This document shows, in pieces, positions 22,128 to 33,315 of a stretch of 64,000 nucleotides of DNA. The stretch is from Trebouxia sp. TZW2008 (taxonomy: Eukaryota > Chlorophyta > Trebouxiophyceae > Trebouxiales > Trebouxiaceae): assembly GCA_002118135.1 (NCBI GenBank), contig BDIU01000346.1, forward strand, positions 1 through 64,000, read 5' to 3'. Made by a program: the position numbers and the translations under genes. Below the pieces are notes generated by a model. The model was given only the letters and a program-made list of their open reading frames with translations. It searched no databases and had not been told where the DNA came from. The first letter of the stretch is position 1; each line of letters opens with the position of its first letter.

Positions 22128-25100
22128 ATGCCTCAAGATAACAAGGGCAGAGCTTCGCCGTGCCTCCTGCACGACCAGCTTGAATCGTCCTTCCCGTCTC
22201 AAGCCGATGCCTCATGTGGCCGGCGGGCCGCCATGCAGCTCGGCCAGCTCAACCTGCACAGGCTTCTTCAGCTTTCAAGCAATTCATTGGTGACCGGCAT
22301 ACCGAGCAAGTGTCACGAGCCACTGGGATGGGGCTGCAGCCACTATTGTGCAAACACAATGCGTGCAAGAAACGCAGCCCGTCGCAGCTCAGCAGACTCC
22401 GTCTCAAAAATAGTGCAGAGCAGTCCTTCCTTGTCTCCTTCTCGAGATCGTCGAGCCACCTTGAACGCAAATATACCGCTCATGTCACCGGACGCTCGCA
22501 CTTTCGAGCAGATCAAACATCGTCAGTTCAGTGTTCAGTCCGCAGGCGTGAAAGCTCAGAAGTCTGCCCCAGGCTCGCAAGCACACTATTTGCAAAGAAC
22601 GCACAGAGACAGACTTACCAGCAACAAGCCTCATGCAATTTCCGTTGCTCCTGTCTCAATGTCAGCTCCAAAGGTGCCGCCTTTCAGCACACCTAAAAGC
22701 TTGCCACGTCCCACCACAGCGTCTGCTCTGCTGGAGAGCCATCGCAGGCGCATGTCACCCATGCCTCCTGCTGTCTGCGACGGCTCCCATGCCATCAGGT
22801 CCAGCCCAGCTGAGCATGCAGCGCAGTCATGCAACCAGGCATCTACGTCACTGCAGCTGCCAGCACACACCCACATACCCACAGAAGCGCGTGCAAGTCT
22901 TTGCCTTGTGCAGCCATCCCAGCTCACTTCAGACAATGCTAAAGGGACCCATGCCAGCGCAGCTGTTGTTCCTGTGCAGCCAATGCAGGCAGCCCTCACA
23001 GCACAGCAGCCTAGTCATACTCACTCTGCTGTGCGCCAGGCGCCAGAGACACTGCAAGCAGCAGCTATGCAGCTAAATACACTTAACCTGGAGTTTGAGT
23101 CAGATCCCAACCTGTCATCGCAAGCTTCATCATCATCCAGCAGTGACATCTGCACTGGCACTGACAGTGATGATGATGACGATGCTGATGACAACATACA
23201 GTCCCTTAGCCATCTACCGAGTCTCAGCTTAAGCACCAATGATGTTATCGATGACTGCATGTCAGTGGACACAGCATTGGCCATGACAGATGCCTCCTCA
23301 AGCACTGGAGATGCAGATCTAATGGGCAACCTGATGGGCAGCTTACTGGGAGATCAAGGCAGGGCTGTGCCTTTGTTGACACCCTCTCTGGTGGGCACTC
23401 ATCCCACTGTAGCCTTCGTGGGCAACCGAGCAGAGCTTGATGCTGAGTCAGACCTCAACCCTCTCAGGTGAGGGTTCACTCATTGAACACTCCTGTTTCT
23501 GGAGTCCTTGCAAGCCCTTTTGACAGTGAAAGATCATACAGTGCAGGCATTGAGGGTACATGAGCAAAACATTGTGCTGTTGAGAGAAATCACGTCATCT
23601 CAAGATGTATGTATGGACACCTAATGTAGGACACTACTCAGAATAAGCCACTGTGCACTCTCCATGTCAGAGTCTGGCATTAAGATATGCAATTTGTCGA
23701 TTGCTGGGCATACCTGCCCTCCAAAGTGGCCGATGTTCCCACCAACTTCTCCTCATTTGCTGCCTGTGATGCATTTTGCTTTCTGGAGGCAAGCTACTCT
23801 ATGTGAACGCGTATCTGCGCAGGCTGCAGCGGCCTTGTGATATAGGTGAAGTATGCTGAAACATTCAATGTACACAAGAGTACAGTTGCATTGTGAGTAC
23901 TCATGGGCCTATGGTATGGTAATTCTATGAAGCACCACGGTCAGAGAATCTCCCTCAATGATGTCAAGAGTTGGTGAATCAACACTGCATGACCATATGT
24001 GTCTGCATGTTGCAGTGCGCTTGTGATGCGGGTGAAATATGCTGGCGTTGCAAACAATGCAGTGCGAGCAGATTTTCAAAATGCAGGCTTCAGATGCACC
24101 AACAAAGCTCACTGGAATGTGTTGTGGTTCAAGGCTCTCAAGCCCTCTGCCGAATCAGCTTCGCAGCAACTTTGCATGAGGGTATGATTGTGCATGATGC
24201 AGTGGGCTTGTGATGCGGGTGAAGTATGCTGGCGTCGCAAACAATGCAGTGCGAGCAGCTTTCCAGAATGCAGGCTTCCGACGCACCAACAAGGTTCACT
24301 GGAACGTATTGTGGTCCAAGGCTCTCAAGCCCTCTGCTTATTCAGCTCTCACCAAATTTCAGAGGGTGAGCCAGTTCTGGCAGATTGCTACGCCCTGCAT
24401 GTTTTGACCACTCAGCTGTCATCAAAATTCATAACCTGAGAAAAAAGCAAAGGCAAGAGCACAGTCATGTGCATAAGCATAAGGATCAGTTTATGCCTAT
24501 GCATATGCTGTCATCCTGCTGTGCACTGCATGTTTAGCCTACTTGGCTGTCATCTCATCTGCAAGAGGTCGGCCTTGCACTGTGTAGTCTAATGCAGGGC
24601 ATGTCAAGCTATAAAGCTGTTGAGACAAACAGTCCAGCAATTCAGTACAATATGTAATTGAAACGTGTCAGAAAGTGTGCCAGAAAGTCTATGTACAGTC
24701 GGTGTGACTTGTGCTCAGGCAAATCACTTTCCTGGCACTTGGCAGCTGGGGCGTAAGGACAGGCTGTATAGCAACATAGCCAGGGCACAGCGCATACGAC
24801 GCAGCTCTTCTGACGTCATCCTCTTGGTTTCACCCTGATGTGCCTCTTACACATTCAGTGCTCTGTTGTTCTGTAGGCTTATTACCTTCCTGGCAGCTGG
24901 GATGCAGGGACAGGTGGTGTTGCAGGCAATCCCTTTTTATTTGCTATGTTTCAGCCGCTGAACCTGACTGCTGCTATTTTGTAGGCCAACCACTTTCCCG
25001 GCACATGGCAGCTGAAGAGCATCAGGAGCCAAGCGCATGCAAGGCAGTTTCGGTGACGCCCTTAGGCCCTAAACCCTGCCATTCTGCCTTTGCATTCAGT

Positions 25101-28100
25101 CCTGCTTTGTTGTAGGCAAACCACTTTCCTGGCACATGGCAGCTGGGCCGTAAGGACAGGCTGTACAGCAACATAGCCAAGGCCAAGCGCATGCGAGGCA
25201 GCTTCTTTGACGTCATCCCCAGGTTCTACATCCTGCCTAGAGACCAACAGGAGCTGCTGAGCTTTGCTGCAGACCACCCGGAGCAGCTGTTCATACAGAA
25301 GGTATCTTGACTGCTGGAGTGTGACTCAAATGTTGTTCGAGTTCTGTCCATGACGAAGTTGGGACCTGCTGAAGTGCCTGAGTGTATCAGGATTGCAAGA
25401 TGTCTTTTCAGCGACATATCTGTGCACAGCGCATGCAGCAGATCAAGCTGCATGCAGCTGTGCTTGCTCAGTGTCTGTGTGTCATCGCAAGCTGATCTGT
25501 TTGGGGGGTCAGTCTACCTTGTTGCAGGTACAAGCTGCTGGATGTTGCTTGTGAGCCTTACCAAAATAATTGGTCAGCATGGACGCCTTCGTCTTTGCAA
25601 AGCTCTCGCTATCCAAGTCCCAACATGCTGTGTGTGTGTGTGTGTCTCTGCGACCCTAGACATCATCCTGTGGTAAGGAGATCAAGCTGGTGTCCCAAGT
25701 CAGACGCCATTCTGGCCCAACAGCAGAAAAAACAAAACACTGACCTCAGAAATAAGTGTTTTGAAGTCATGTAAAATGCACTAACATATGCAGCACTCAG
25801 GTTTCACAAGGTGGTTTATGCTGCTTTGTGTGTGTGCAGCCCCTGGCATCATCCAGAGGTAGAGGGATCAAGCTGGTGCCCAAGCCAGATGCCATTTCGC
25901 CTCAGAAGGCTTGCTTGGTGCAGCACTACATCAGCAACCCACACACCATCAATGGCTTGAAGGTATATAGCGATGCGGACTGCACACACGAAATGTATAG
26001 CATATCTCAGATTTGCTCATGTCAAGCAAACTCTGCCCTGAGTTCCGCCCCAGAACGCTTGCCTGGTGCAGCATCACATCAGCAACCCACAAACCATCAA
26101 TGATGAAGGTATGCCATTACGCCAACTGTAGTAGTGAACAATCATGAGCTGGAACAACATTGATGATTGCTGTCATTCAAGCATGCCAAGCATTTGCTGC
26201 TCTGCCCCACACCATCAAATGCCTCAAGTTGAACTGTTCTGTTAACTGTCATTGTGCATCATGTGTTATTGCTGACAGTTTGCTGAGCTGCTTGTTGTCA
26301 ATTCAAGTCATCTGTGGTCGTGTAAGCTGTGCATATCAAGCAAGCGCTGCTGTTGTTTCTGGTTATAGTCAGTGTCAACAAATCTTCACCATGCTGTTTC
26401 AACAAAGATTGAGTGACTTACGTTCATGACTTGATGTCTTCTATAGCACTCCCCTGTCCTGCCCTATTTCACCCTGCCCTGTCCTAACTAGGCTCTGCCC
26501 TGCATTGTCCAGCTCAGCCCTGCCCTGCCCTGCCCTGCCCAGAAGTTGTTGTCAAACATAATGACTTTGCTGTGCACAAGCAGGTCCATGCACATGAAAC
26601 ATGATGAGCGCTGGATTTCCACTTCCCAGCATTAACATGCGTGCTTTTTTTGGGCAACATGATCATTTGGGGGTGTTTCACTATGTCATAGACTGCCTGA
26701 ATTTCATGGACATATAGTCATTGCCACAGTGTGGCACATGTGATCAGCCTTGTTGGCTGGCTAAAGCATGTAAAGTTATTCTCTCTCTCTCTTGGCTTGT
26801 CCTGTCACTCTTCACTTACAAACAGCGGTGCGGTTGCTGCAGTATGATCTGAGGGTGTATGTGCTGGTGACCTGCCTCAATCCATTGAGAGTGTACCTGT
26901 ATGAGGAAGGGCTGGTCAGATCTGCGTTGGGTGCTCTCACTGCACAAGGCAAAAGTCCTATCACCTTTACTGATGAACATTTTTGTGGTTGCTGCAGTAT
27001 GACCTGAGGGTGTATGTGCTAGTGACTTGCCTCAATCCGTTGAGGGTATATCTGTATGAAGAAGGGCTGGTCAGATTTGCCTCAGAGCGCTTCTCACTGC
27101 ACAAGAGCAAACTCAGGTACTGTGGTCAGACTCATGAGCATGGTGTGCACTCAAAGTCTCATTGCACAAGAGTGAACTCAGGTATTATGTTTAGGTTCAT
27201 CAGCGTAGTGGGCACAGAAGTTACAGTGTTAGTGGCATCTCACTACACACAGCCAAATTCAAGTACATGCAATGTGTTCAACAGATATGGTGTGCATGTG
27301 ACAAATGCCAGCCGATTGAGCAAACTTGTTGTGCGTATGGGTGAATTCAGCAATTATGCACACTAACCTGATGAGCTAGCCGAAGAAATCTGCTTCAGAT
27401 CCTTGTGGCTGAAACGCCGTGCGATATTGTCAGGCAATGTGACTAAATTGGCATGCTACGGTCATACCATCCAGACTAGACCCCTTCTCGTCCGATCAGG
27501 GAAGTTAAACCGGATTGGGCTCAATTAGAACTCGGCTGAGTGATCGCCGGGGAACCTTGAGTGCTGTAGTGTCGTTGCATTTTGGCCGGCTCGCTGGCAT
27601 GGCGCCCGAGAGTCCCTGCATTTTCGTGTAATTTTCCTGCATTTGCTACCCCGAGAAAGTAGCTGGCCTTTGTTTTGTACTTCTGCAAGCCTCAGGCTTT
27701 GTCCTCAGCCCAGTAGGCTGCTGCGCTGACTGACCTATTGCTGGCTGCTTGAATGTTGGCCGCATAGGCCATGCATGCTGCAGCTGGGTACAGTGCCGGC
27801 AACATCTTCAACCAAGTAGTTACCTGCAGGCGGGGATACATGCATGTGACCAACTACAGCGTGAACAAGCATCAGCCAGACTTTGTGATCAAAACTGATG
27901 CCAGCTGTGGCATACACAATGATGAGTGCATTTATCTTCATCTGTTGAATGTGCTTGCAGGCGGCGATGTGTGCATGTGACCAATTACAGCGTGAACAAG
28001 CATCAGCCAGGCTTTGTGGCAAACACCGATGCTAGCTGTGATGGGGTGGGCAACAAATGGACCCTAAGAGCGCTGAAGGCTCACCTGGAAGCGCATTGTG

Positions 28101-31046
28101 GAGTGCAATGGGAGCAAATCTGGTCACAGGTAGAACTGACATGCAGAGACTGCAATTCTGTGAACAACGACTCTCAACTTGTCCATGGGTGCGGATTTGG
28201 TTTAAAGTGCTTTGAGAGTCATGCTTTTGAGGAGCCCAGGCTATCCATTCCTCTTCCCTCTTTGCAATGCATACGGAATGATTGCCTCCATTATTCCATG
28301 CATGGTTTGCAAGGTTTCGTTGTACAAGTTGCATTTTGAGCATGGACCAGTCTGCTCCTGTTGATTCTTGGTGCTAAACGGCTTTTGCGCTGTCAGTATA
28401 GGTGCATGACATAGTGACGGCTGCTGTGTTAGCAGCTGAGCCAGAGCTGTACAGCGCTGCCCGCATGCATGTACATCCTCATCACAAGTTTGGTGTTGTG
28501 CCCAAAGGCTGCTATGACTTCTGCAGTTTTTGCCGCTTGACATCGCTCTTGTCAGTGCAGGTGCATGATGTGGTGATGGCTGCTGTGTTGGCGGCTGAGC
28601 TGGAGCTGCAAAGCCAGGATGCACGTGCCCCTTGTTTGTTCTGCCCACAGGCTACCAAAACTGATAAAGATTGTGCCGCTTGACATGTCCTTGTCTGTGC
28701 AGGTGCATGATGATGTTGTGGTGGCTGCTGTGCTGGCAGCCAAGCCGGAGCTGCACAGCTCTGTCAGAATGGCTTGATGTTGTATGGCTTAATCAATCAC
28801 CTTGTCAATGCAGGTGCATGACATGATGATGGCCGCTGGAGGCTGTGTGCTGCCTTGATGCCACTGTGCCTTTTGCAAAGAGCGTGTGTGTAGCTTCACT
28901 GAGCAACTGCTTTGCCAATCCAGGTGCATGACGTGGTGATGGCTGCTGTGTTGGCAGCTGAGCCAGAGCTGCACAGCGCTGCTAGGATGCATGTGCCCCA
29001 CAGGACCAACTGCTTTGAGGTCCGCACATGCTACTTTGTGTCCATGCTGCTCACAGAAAATCACGGTGCTTTTGTTATGTGTACTGTTCACTCAATGCCC
29101 TTGCCGTCTCATGTTCCCACAGGACCAACTGCTTTGAGGTCAGCACTTCTCCCTGTGCAATCTGTGTTAGTCTTGATCACTTGATGTCTGTTATATGGTG
29201 ATGGCTGCTGTGCTGGCAGCTGAGCCTGAGTTGCACAGCGCTGTCAAGATGCATGTGCCCCACAGGACCAACTGCCTCTAGGTCAGCGCGTTTACTTGCT
29301 GTCCCTGCTGTTCACTTCACATTAACGGTGTCTGCTTGCTGTCTTGTGTTGTGCACTTCCCAAGTCTACAATGTTCAGTTCGTGTGTGTGTGATGTGCTC
29401 GCATGTTCTGTAATTTGCCTTTGGTGAAAGTCCCCCGCAGGATCAAATGCTTTGAGGTATGCGCCTGGGCTGCACATCATGTGACTGTTTGCTTGCAGAT
29501 CTTTGGTGCAAACATTCTGCTATATGACAGCTTCAGGGCATGGCTGACAGAGGTTCACACTGACTGTTGCAACTGTCAGCGGCTGCCTTCAGCGCCAAGT
29601 CCGTTACGACTCACAATGTCAGCACAACACAACAGCATCTGTGTACATACAGATCTTTGGTGTGGATATTCTGCTCGATGACAGCTTCAGAGCATGGTTG
29701 ATAGAGGTCAACACAGGGCCTGACCTATCATCGACCAGTCCCTTGGACAAGCAGCTCAAGCACAAGATGGTGGCCCAAATGATGCATCTTGTTGGTGTGG
29801 TCCCATATGACAGGTACCCTTTACTGCATGCCCTCCTAAGTTGCCAAAGATAGAGACAACCACAGAAACAACCATTGCAGAGCTGTTGCTTGTCTGCTGC
29901 TTGGACCCTGGTTTGGACAATTCTGCTTGCGCCGTTTTGGCTTGATGCTCTGCCTGCATCTCAATGTTGACCGATCCTCTACACCAGCAGCTCAAGCACA
30001 AGATGGTGGCGCAGATGATGCACCTTGTTGGTGCGATTCCATATGACAGGTACCGCTTTTGATGCTTCTGACCAAGCTTCCAGGCTTTGTTTGTTCAGCT
30101 TGTTAGATCACTCTGTTTGATCTTGACGCTGGCCTTTGCCCTGCTTTCATTGCACGATGAAGGCAGGCCTCAAGCACCCATTTGCCGTGCTGTGCTGCAG
30201 GGACCAGCTTCTAGCTCAACAGAAGCTGGAACAGACAGCACGCTTAACAGGCCTACCCCTTGCCTCAATGGCTGGCACCCCTAGCGGTGGCAGGAGCCTT
30301 GCCAGCTGTGGCAGCCTGCTCAGCAGTGGGTCTGGAGCTGTGGCAAGAATGCCTTCATGTTTAGGCATGAGGCGCAGTGTTGACTGCTTGCCCAGTTCAG
30401 CAGCAACCACTTCAGGTGGGTTAACCACTTGCTGCAGGGCACAGTTTGCATTTTGTTGATCATGATGTGTATTGCTGACGGCTTGCCTAGTTCAGCAGCA
30501 AACACTTGAAGTGGGTTTGCAACTTGCTTTGCAGGCCATATTGTCCTTTGCCTTATTTTGTTCACTTGCCATATGCCAATCAGGCGACATGAATGCACAA
30601 TTGGCATGCGGTGTCTTTGTTTGAGCTGATCTACATGATGCAAAAGTTGTTGCATGTTGCTTACTGCACACTGGCCAGAGCCAAGTCATCTGCTCCATTC
30701 TTGTAAGGAATAACCACAAGACCAGTCAAGCTGAGGTGTGCGGCAACAGCATGCTGCTCTTGTGATGGTAGTCATACCAGTCATCCAGCATGAGTCATGA
30801 CCCTGCTGTGCAGGCAGCTCAGATGACGTGTCCGACCTGTTGCATGGGACCATGGCCGAGGCAGCTCGCAGCAATCAGTGGCAGCGCGTTTTCCCTTGTC
30901 TTGATGACCCAATGCGCTATCTGGACAAGTTCGAAATGCAGAGAACAGATACCAAGCTGGTCTGTCAAGCGCTGAGAGACTGGCAGTACAAGACAGTGAG
31001 CCCTCAGTCAAGAACGGCTAAGCAGACAAGTCGTGCCTGGCGTTGA
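22128..31046 (+). CDS. TTLL4/5-like tubulin tyrosine ligase (polyglutamylase type)
   Basis: Exons: 22128-23467, 24203-24365, 25116-25301, 25840-25962, 26998-27116, 27961-28129, 28924-29019, 29653-29813, 30201-30415, 30814-31046. Phases fit and give 934 codons. The first exon is a 447-codon Ser-rich, probably disordered region with an acidic patch (DSDDDDDADD). Then the TTL core: NAGFRRTN and WNVLW, NHFPGTWQLGRKDRLY, IPRFYILP, ASSRGRGIKL (ATP-grasp glycine loop), DLRVYVLVT and YEEGLVRFA, HVTNYSVNK, and FGVDILLDDSFRAWLIEVN with the metal-binding D and E/N residues. TTLL enzymes add glutamates to tubulin tails in cilia and cytoplasmic microtubules; the best fit is TTLL4/5. The last codons (31000-31046) may be read-through past a possible GTGAGC donor at 30996. 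Upstream 5' exons are possible. Confidence 0.88.
23820..24185 (+). repeat. acceptor stubs of TTLL exon 2
   Basis: A nearly full copy of exon 2 (VKYAGVANNAVRADFQNAGFRCTN...LKPSAESAS) lies at about 24010-24180 but has lost the KFQR end and its donor context. A fragment at about 23826-23865 is older. The functional exon is at 24203-24365, since only it continues in phase into NHFPGTW. Confidence 0.85.
24716..25085 (+). repeat. three acceptor stubs of TTLL exon 3
   Basis: Acceptor plus the coding start of exon 3 (ANHFPGTWQLGRKDRLY) recurs at about 24718-24830, 24878-24935 and 24983-25075. Each is frame-damaged and lacks the exon's second half. The intact exon starts at 25116. Confidence 0.88.
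25645..25715 (+). repeat. acceptor stub of TTLL exon 4
   Basis: Decayed copy of CCTGGCATCATCCAGAGGTA and the following codons (SSRGRGIKLVPKPDAI) about 190 bp upstream of the functional exon. A GT dinucleotide run at 25630-25643 sits in its polypyrimidine position. Confidence 0.8.
26038..26110 (+). repeat. donor stub of TTLL exon 4
   Basis: Repeats the end of exon 4 (coding CLVQHYISNPHTIN then a damaged codon) plus AAGGTATGCC, about 145 bp downstream of the true donor at 25963. Confidence 0.83.
26450..26541. repeat. CCCTG-rich tract in TTLL intron 4
   Basis: Irregular CCCTGTCCTG units ending in a clean (CCCTG)n run at about 26513-26541. Simple sequence; no gene. Confidence 0.8.
26830..26927 (+). 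repeat. acceptor stub of TTLL exon 5
   Basis: GTTGCTGCAG plus YDLRVYVLVTCLNPLRVYLYEEGLVR, nearly identical to exon 5 at 26998 but ending in SALGALT instead of FASERFS and lacking the donor. The reading frame is still open, so it looks recent. Confidence 0.87.
27153..27185 (+). repeat. donor stub of TTLL exon 5
   Basis: CTCATTGCACAAGAGTGAAC plus TCAGGTATT, a copy of the last about 27 bases and donor of exon 5, about 60 bp downstream. Confidence 0.72.
27455..27571 (+). rRNA. 5S rRNA-like gene, copy 1, inside TTLL intron 5
   Basis: About 117 nt with the eukaryotic 5S layout: GGTCATACCA near the 5' end, an A-box region GGGAAGTTAAACCGGATTGG, an intermediate element and a C-box-like CTGAGTGATCGCCGGGGAA. 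CTACGG at 27456-27461 pairs with CTGTAG at 27564-27569 as helix I. It lies in the sense direction within the TTLL-like gene. It differs from copy 2 at about five positions. Whether it is transcribed or a dead copy cannot be told. Confidence 0.85.
27580..27583 (+). terminator. candidate Pol III T4 stop after 5S copy 1
   Basis: TTTT nine bases past the 5S 3' end; four T is the usual minimum for RNA polymerase III. Confidence 0.5.
27820..27912 (+). repeat. acceptor stub of TTLL exon 6
   Basis: CTGCAG plus MHVTNYSVNKHQPDFVIKTDAS, a copy of the start of exon 6 (27961), about 135 bp upstream, lacking the second half (GNKWTLRAL...). Confidence 0.88.
28395..28855 (+). repeat. four acceptor stubs of TTLL exon 7
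   Basis: TGCAG or a close variant plus the start of exon 7 (VHDVVMAAVLAAEPELHSAA) recurs at about 28399-28485, 28561-28640, 28703-28768 and 28814-28850, before the complete exon at 28924. Period is 110-160 bp. They differ from each other by point changes and small indels. Confidence 0.9.
29112..29465 (+). repeat. three donor stubs of TTLL exon 7
   Basis: The end of exon 7 (PHRTNCFE) plus donor recurs near 29114-29145, 29193-29288 (a long copy reaching back to VMAAVLAAEPELHSA, with a stop in place of F-E) and 29432-29462. All lie downstream of the true donor at 29020. Confidence 0.85.
29496..29562 (+). repeat. acceptor stub of TTLL exon 8
   Basis: TTGCAG plus IFGANILLYDSFRAWLTEVH, a copy of the catalytic exon start (IFGVDILLDDSFRAWLIEVN) in which both the Asp and the Asn of the metal site are changed. 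It lies about 150 bp upstream of the functional exon. Confidence 0.88.
29986..30057 (+). repeat. donor stub of TTLL exon 8
   Basis: Copy of QLKHKMVAQMMHLVGVVPYDR plus GGTACC donor context, about 240 bp downstream of the true donor at 29814. Confidence 0.85.
30475..30522 (+). repeat. donor stub of TTLL exon 9
   Basis: GACGGCTTGCCTAGTTCAGC and following bases repeat the end of exon 9 (30390-30415) with the GTGGGTTTGCAACTTGC intron start, about 105 bp downstream. Confidence 0.78.
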
Positions 31047-33315
31047 TTGCATTTCTCTGCAGCTGTGAGGCTGTCGGACTGTGGTAATACCTGGAATGCT
31101 CTGGCAGCTCAGTGGCGCTTGGATGCAATGCATGCATTGAGACATGGCCCCTGTCTGCACTCACTGACCGCGGCGCGCCCAAGCATGATTGGCTTCATTT
31201 GGCGTGTATGTTTTCTTCTGACAGCACCTCACTTACACATTGATTCATTCATTTATTGTGAAATCAGGCCATAGAGGCCCAGGTCTGCAGCTGCAGGCTA
31301 GATAGGCACACGGGGTGCACTTCACCCTCGCGCGCGTTCTGCAGCAGCATGCGTCCCATGAACACTAGCAATGGTTCTTCCTGCACTATCAGCCTTTGTC
31401 TCCATGCGGAATTTGGCTAGTGCAATGGCTAAGAAGATGAACAGACGCCCGTGCTTGCTCAAATGAGCTTTCCGGAACAACTCACTGGGGCCAAGCAGAG
31501 CCTCCGATTACTGGGAACAATTTGATGGGACTGCACGGCCATCTGCAACAGACACTTAGTCTCGCAAGCTGCCGTCACTGCGCGAAAGACGTTCAAAAGG
31601 ACCTGCATTGGCGTCTTCGCTTTGGAAGTTGCGTGCGGATGTTACCAGCGCACAACGTGACTCGCCTTGGTAAATTTGAATACTCAGGTCGCTGATCGAC
31701 GACAAGTGATACGAGGCAGGCGTCAGGACAGGGCAATCAAAACACAGTCGATTGGGCCATCAATCTCATTGTCCGTGTACGTGCCGCGTCAACCCTGAGC
31801 CCCAGGTTGGTACACGATCTAGACTACATCGTGAGGCACCCGACGCGCTAGACGCAGCTGCTGCTTACTCTCAAACTTCTTTGTTTCTAAAATGTTGACC
31901 GGTACGTTAACGTGGCTATTCCTGCTTGCGCTATATTGAGCAGCTTGGAAGCTCACAGGCAGTTGGATCACACTGTGTTTTGTGCAGCTGCAAACACTTG
32001 TCACTGAAGACACAACGAGCTGTTGCACAGACGACTGACGTGCTAGGCAACATCTGACTTGCCACATGCCTGCCAATACGCGCAGTGCTGCTGCCACGAA
32101 GGTACATGCTGAGAAGCAATTGCTGATCAAGCATTTCAGTTGTGTGTCACAGGAAAACGCAGCATTGAAAGTGCTGTGCAGGTCAAAGTGAAAGCAGATG
32201 ATGCTAAGAGAACACTGAGACAAGCTGTAAACTCAATTTATCCAGGCGAGCTAAGGCATGTAAAAAGCATGACTATTGAAACTATTGCAAGCAAGGTTTT
32301 GTTTGTGAAAGAGCAGTAGGATTCCTACTCTGAACACTTCCATCAATGATCACAACAGCAGCAGGCAACTGCTTTCGTGGTGTGATACGACATTGATGCA
32401 AGTCCAGCTCGAGCCTAGGCATACAGGAATTTGACTGACAAACCGTATAAATCTGGATTTTGTGGCGCAAGCAGTTTTCAAGTCATGGTATGGCTCACAG
32501 TTCGAGTTTGTCTTGATGGAAGGTGCGTCAAGTCGCCTTGCCGAGCTTGCTGAGAAGTTGTCGGCACTTTGTGACTAATTTGACAATTTGAATTTGCAGT
32601 AAGATCAAGAGACGCGGCCTCCAGCTAGGTCGAGCTGAGCTGTGAGGCGGAGGGAAACTCCAAACTCGCCGTGCGCAGCGTGCGAAAGTGTTGACGACAT
32701 ATGCTGGTCAATTTTCAGATGTGCTGAACTGTCCCAAGATTTGTCTGCCGGCTTTTGTGTGCGAGTCTTGACTTCGTCGACCCAGACGATCTCTGGATCA
32801 AGTTCGCCTGTCAGCGATCATCGACACATGAGCATGCGTTTACCATTTCTAACGATTCCAATGCAGCACTAGCCTACATCGAAAGCTGCAAGCAGCGAAG
32901 TGCCGGTGCGCGTCGCTCGTGGGACAAGTCGACTCGGAGATCGTGACACGCTTTGCCCACGCCACTGACACAGACAGCGTCAGGTTGTATGTTTACCAGT
33001 TCCAGGTACTGAATATAGGACGCAGCAACGTTATAGACTGTCCGCATAACAACACAGCGAGGCCTACGGCAGTATTGAGCGTGTTTGTCAGCTGAATCCT
33101 TTCATGCGATGCCCTGTATTGTTTTGCAGGTGGATGTTTGCAGCGCTGAAAAAGGATTGACCACGCCACTGATCAGCAGGCTTGACCGAACAGCATCCAG
33201 CTAGTGCACAAGTTGCGCTCATGAGTGCTGAGGTACTCGTTGCTGTCAGCAATAATCCCACCACTCATTCTGCAAGCCGTAGATGTGCATGAATTGATTC
33301 TTGTTCTGACTGCAG
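31047..33315. other. 2.3 kb spacer with CpG-rich stretches
   Basis: No gene was modelled. Two CpG-rich blocks stand out, about 31310-31850 and 32480-33060, unlike the CpG-poor introns nearby and like the 5' ends of other genes here. The second is probably the promoter and 5' end of the following ATPase gene; an open frame near 32770-32946 (DFVDPDDLWIKFACQ) could be an early exon but I could not join it. The first holds a minus-strand frame at about 31331-31480 (ELFRKAHLSKHGRLFIFLAI) of unknown standing. Confidence 0.4.

Noticed and set aside
22214..22696. Plus-strand open frame of 160 codons
   Set aside because: It overlaps the TTLL first exon in another frame and shows no family motif; taken as a shadow.
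23999..24187. First VKYAGVANNAV copy as the true TTLL exon 2
   Set aside because: It lacks the KFQR end; only the copy at 24203-24365 gives an exon whose both phases match its neighbours.
31331..31485. Minus-strand frame (FRKAHLSKHGRLFIFLAI)
   Set aside because: Looks protein-like but has no ATG, clean acceptor or recognised homologue; mentioned only as a finding about the CpG-rich block.
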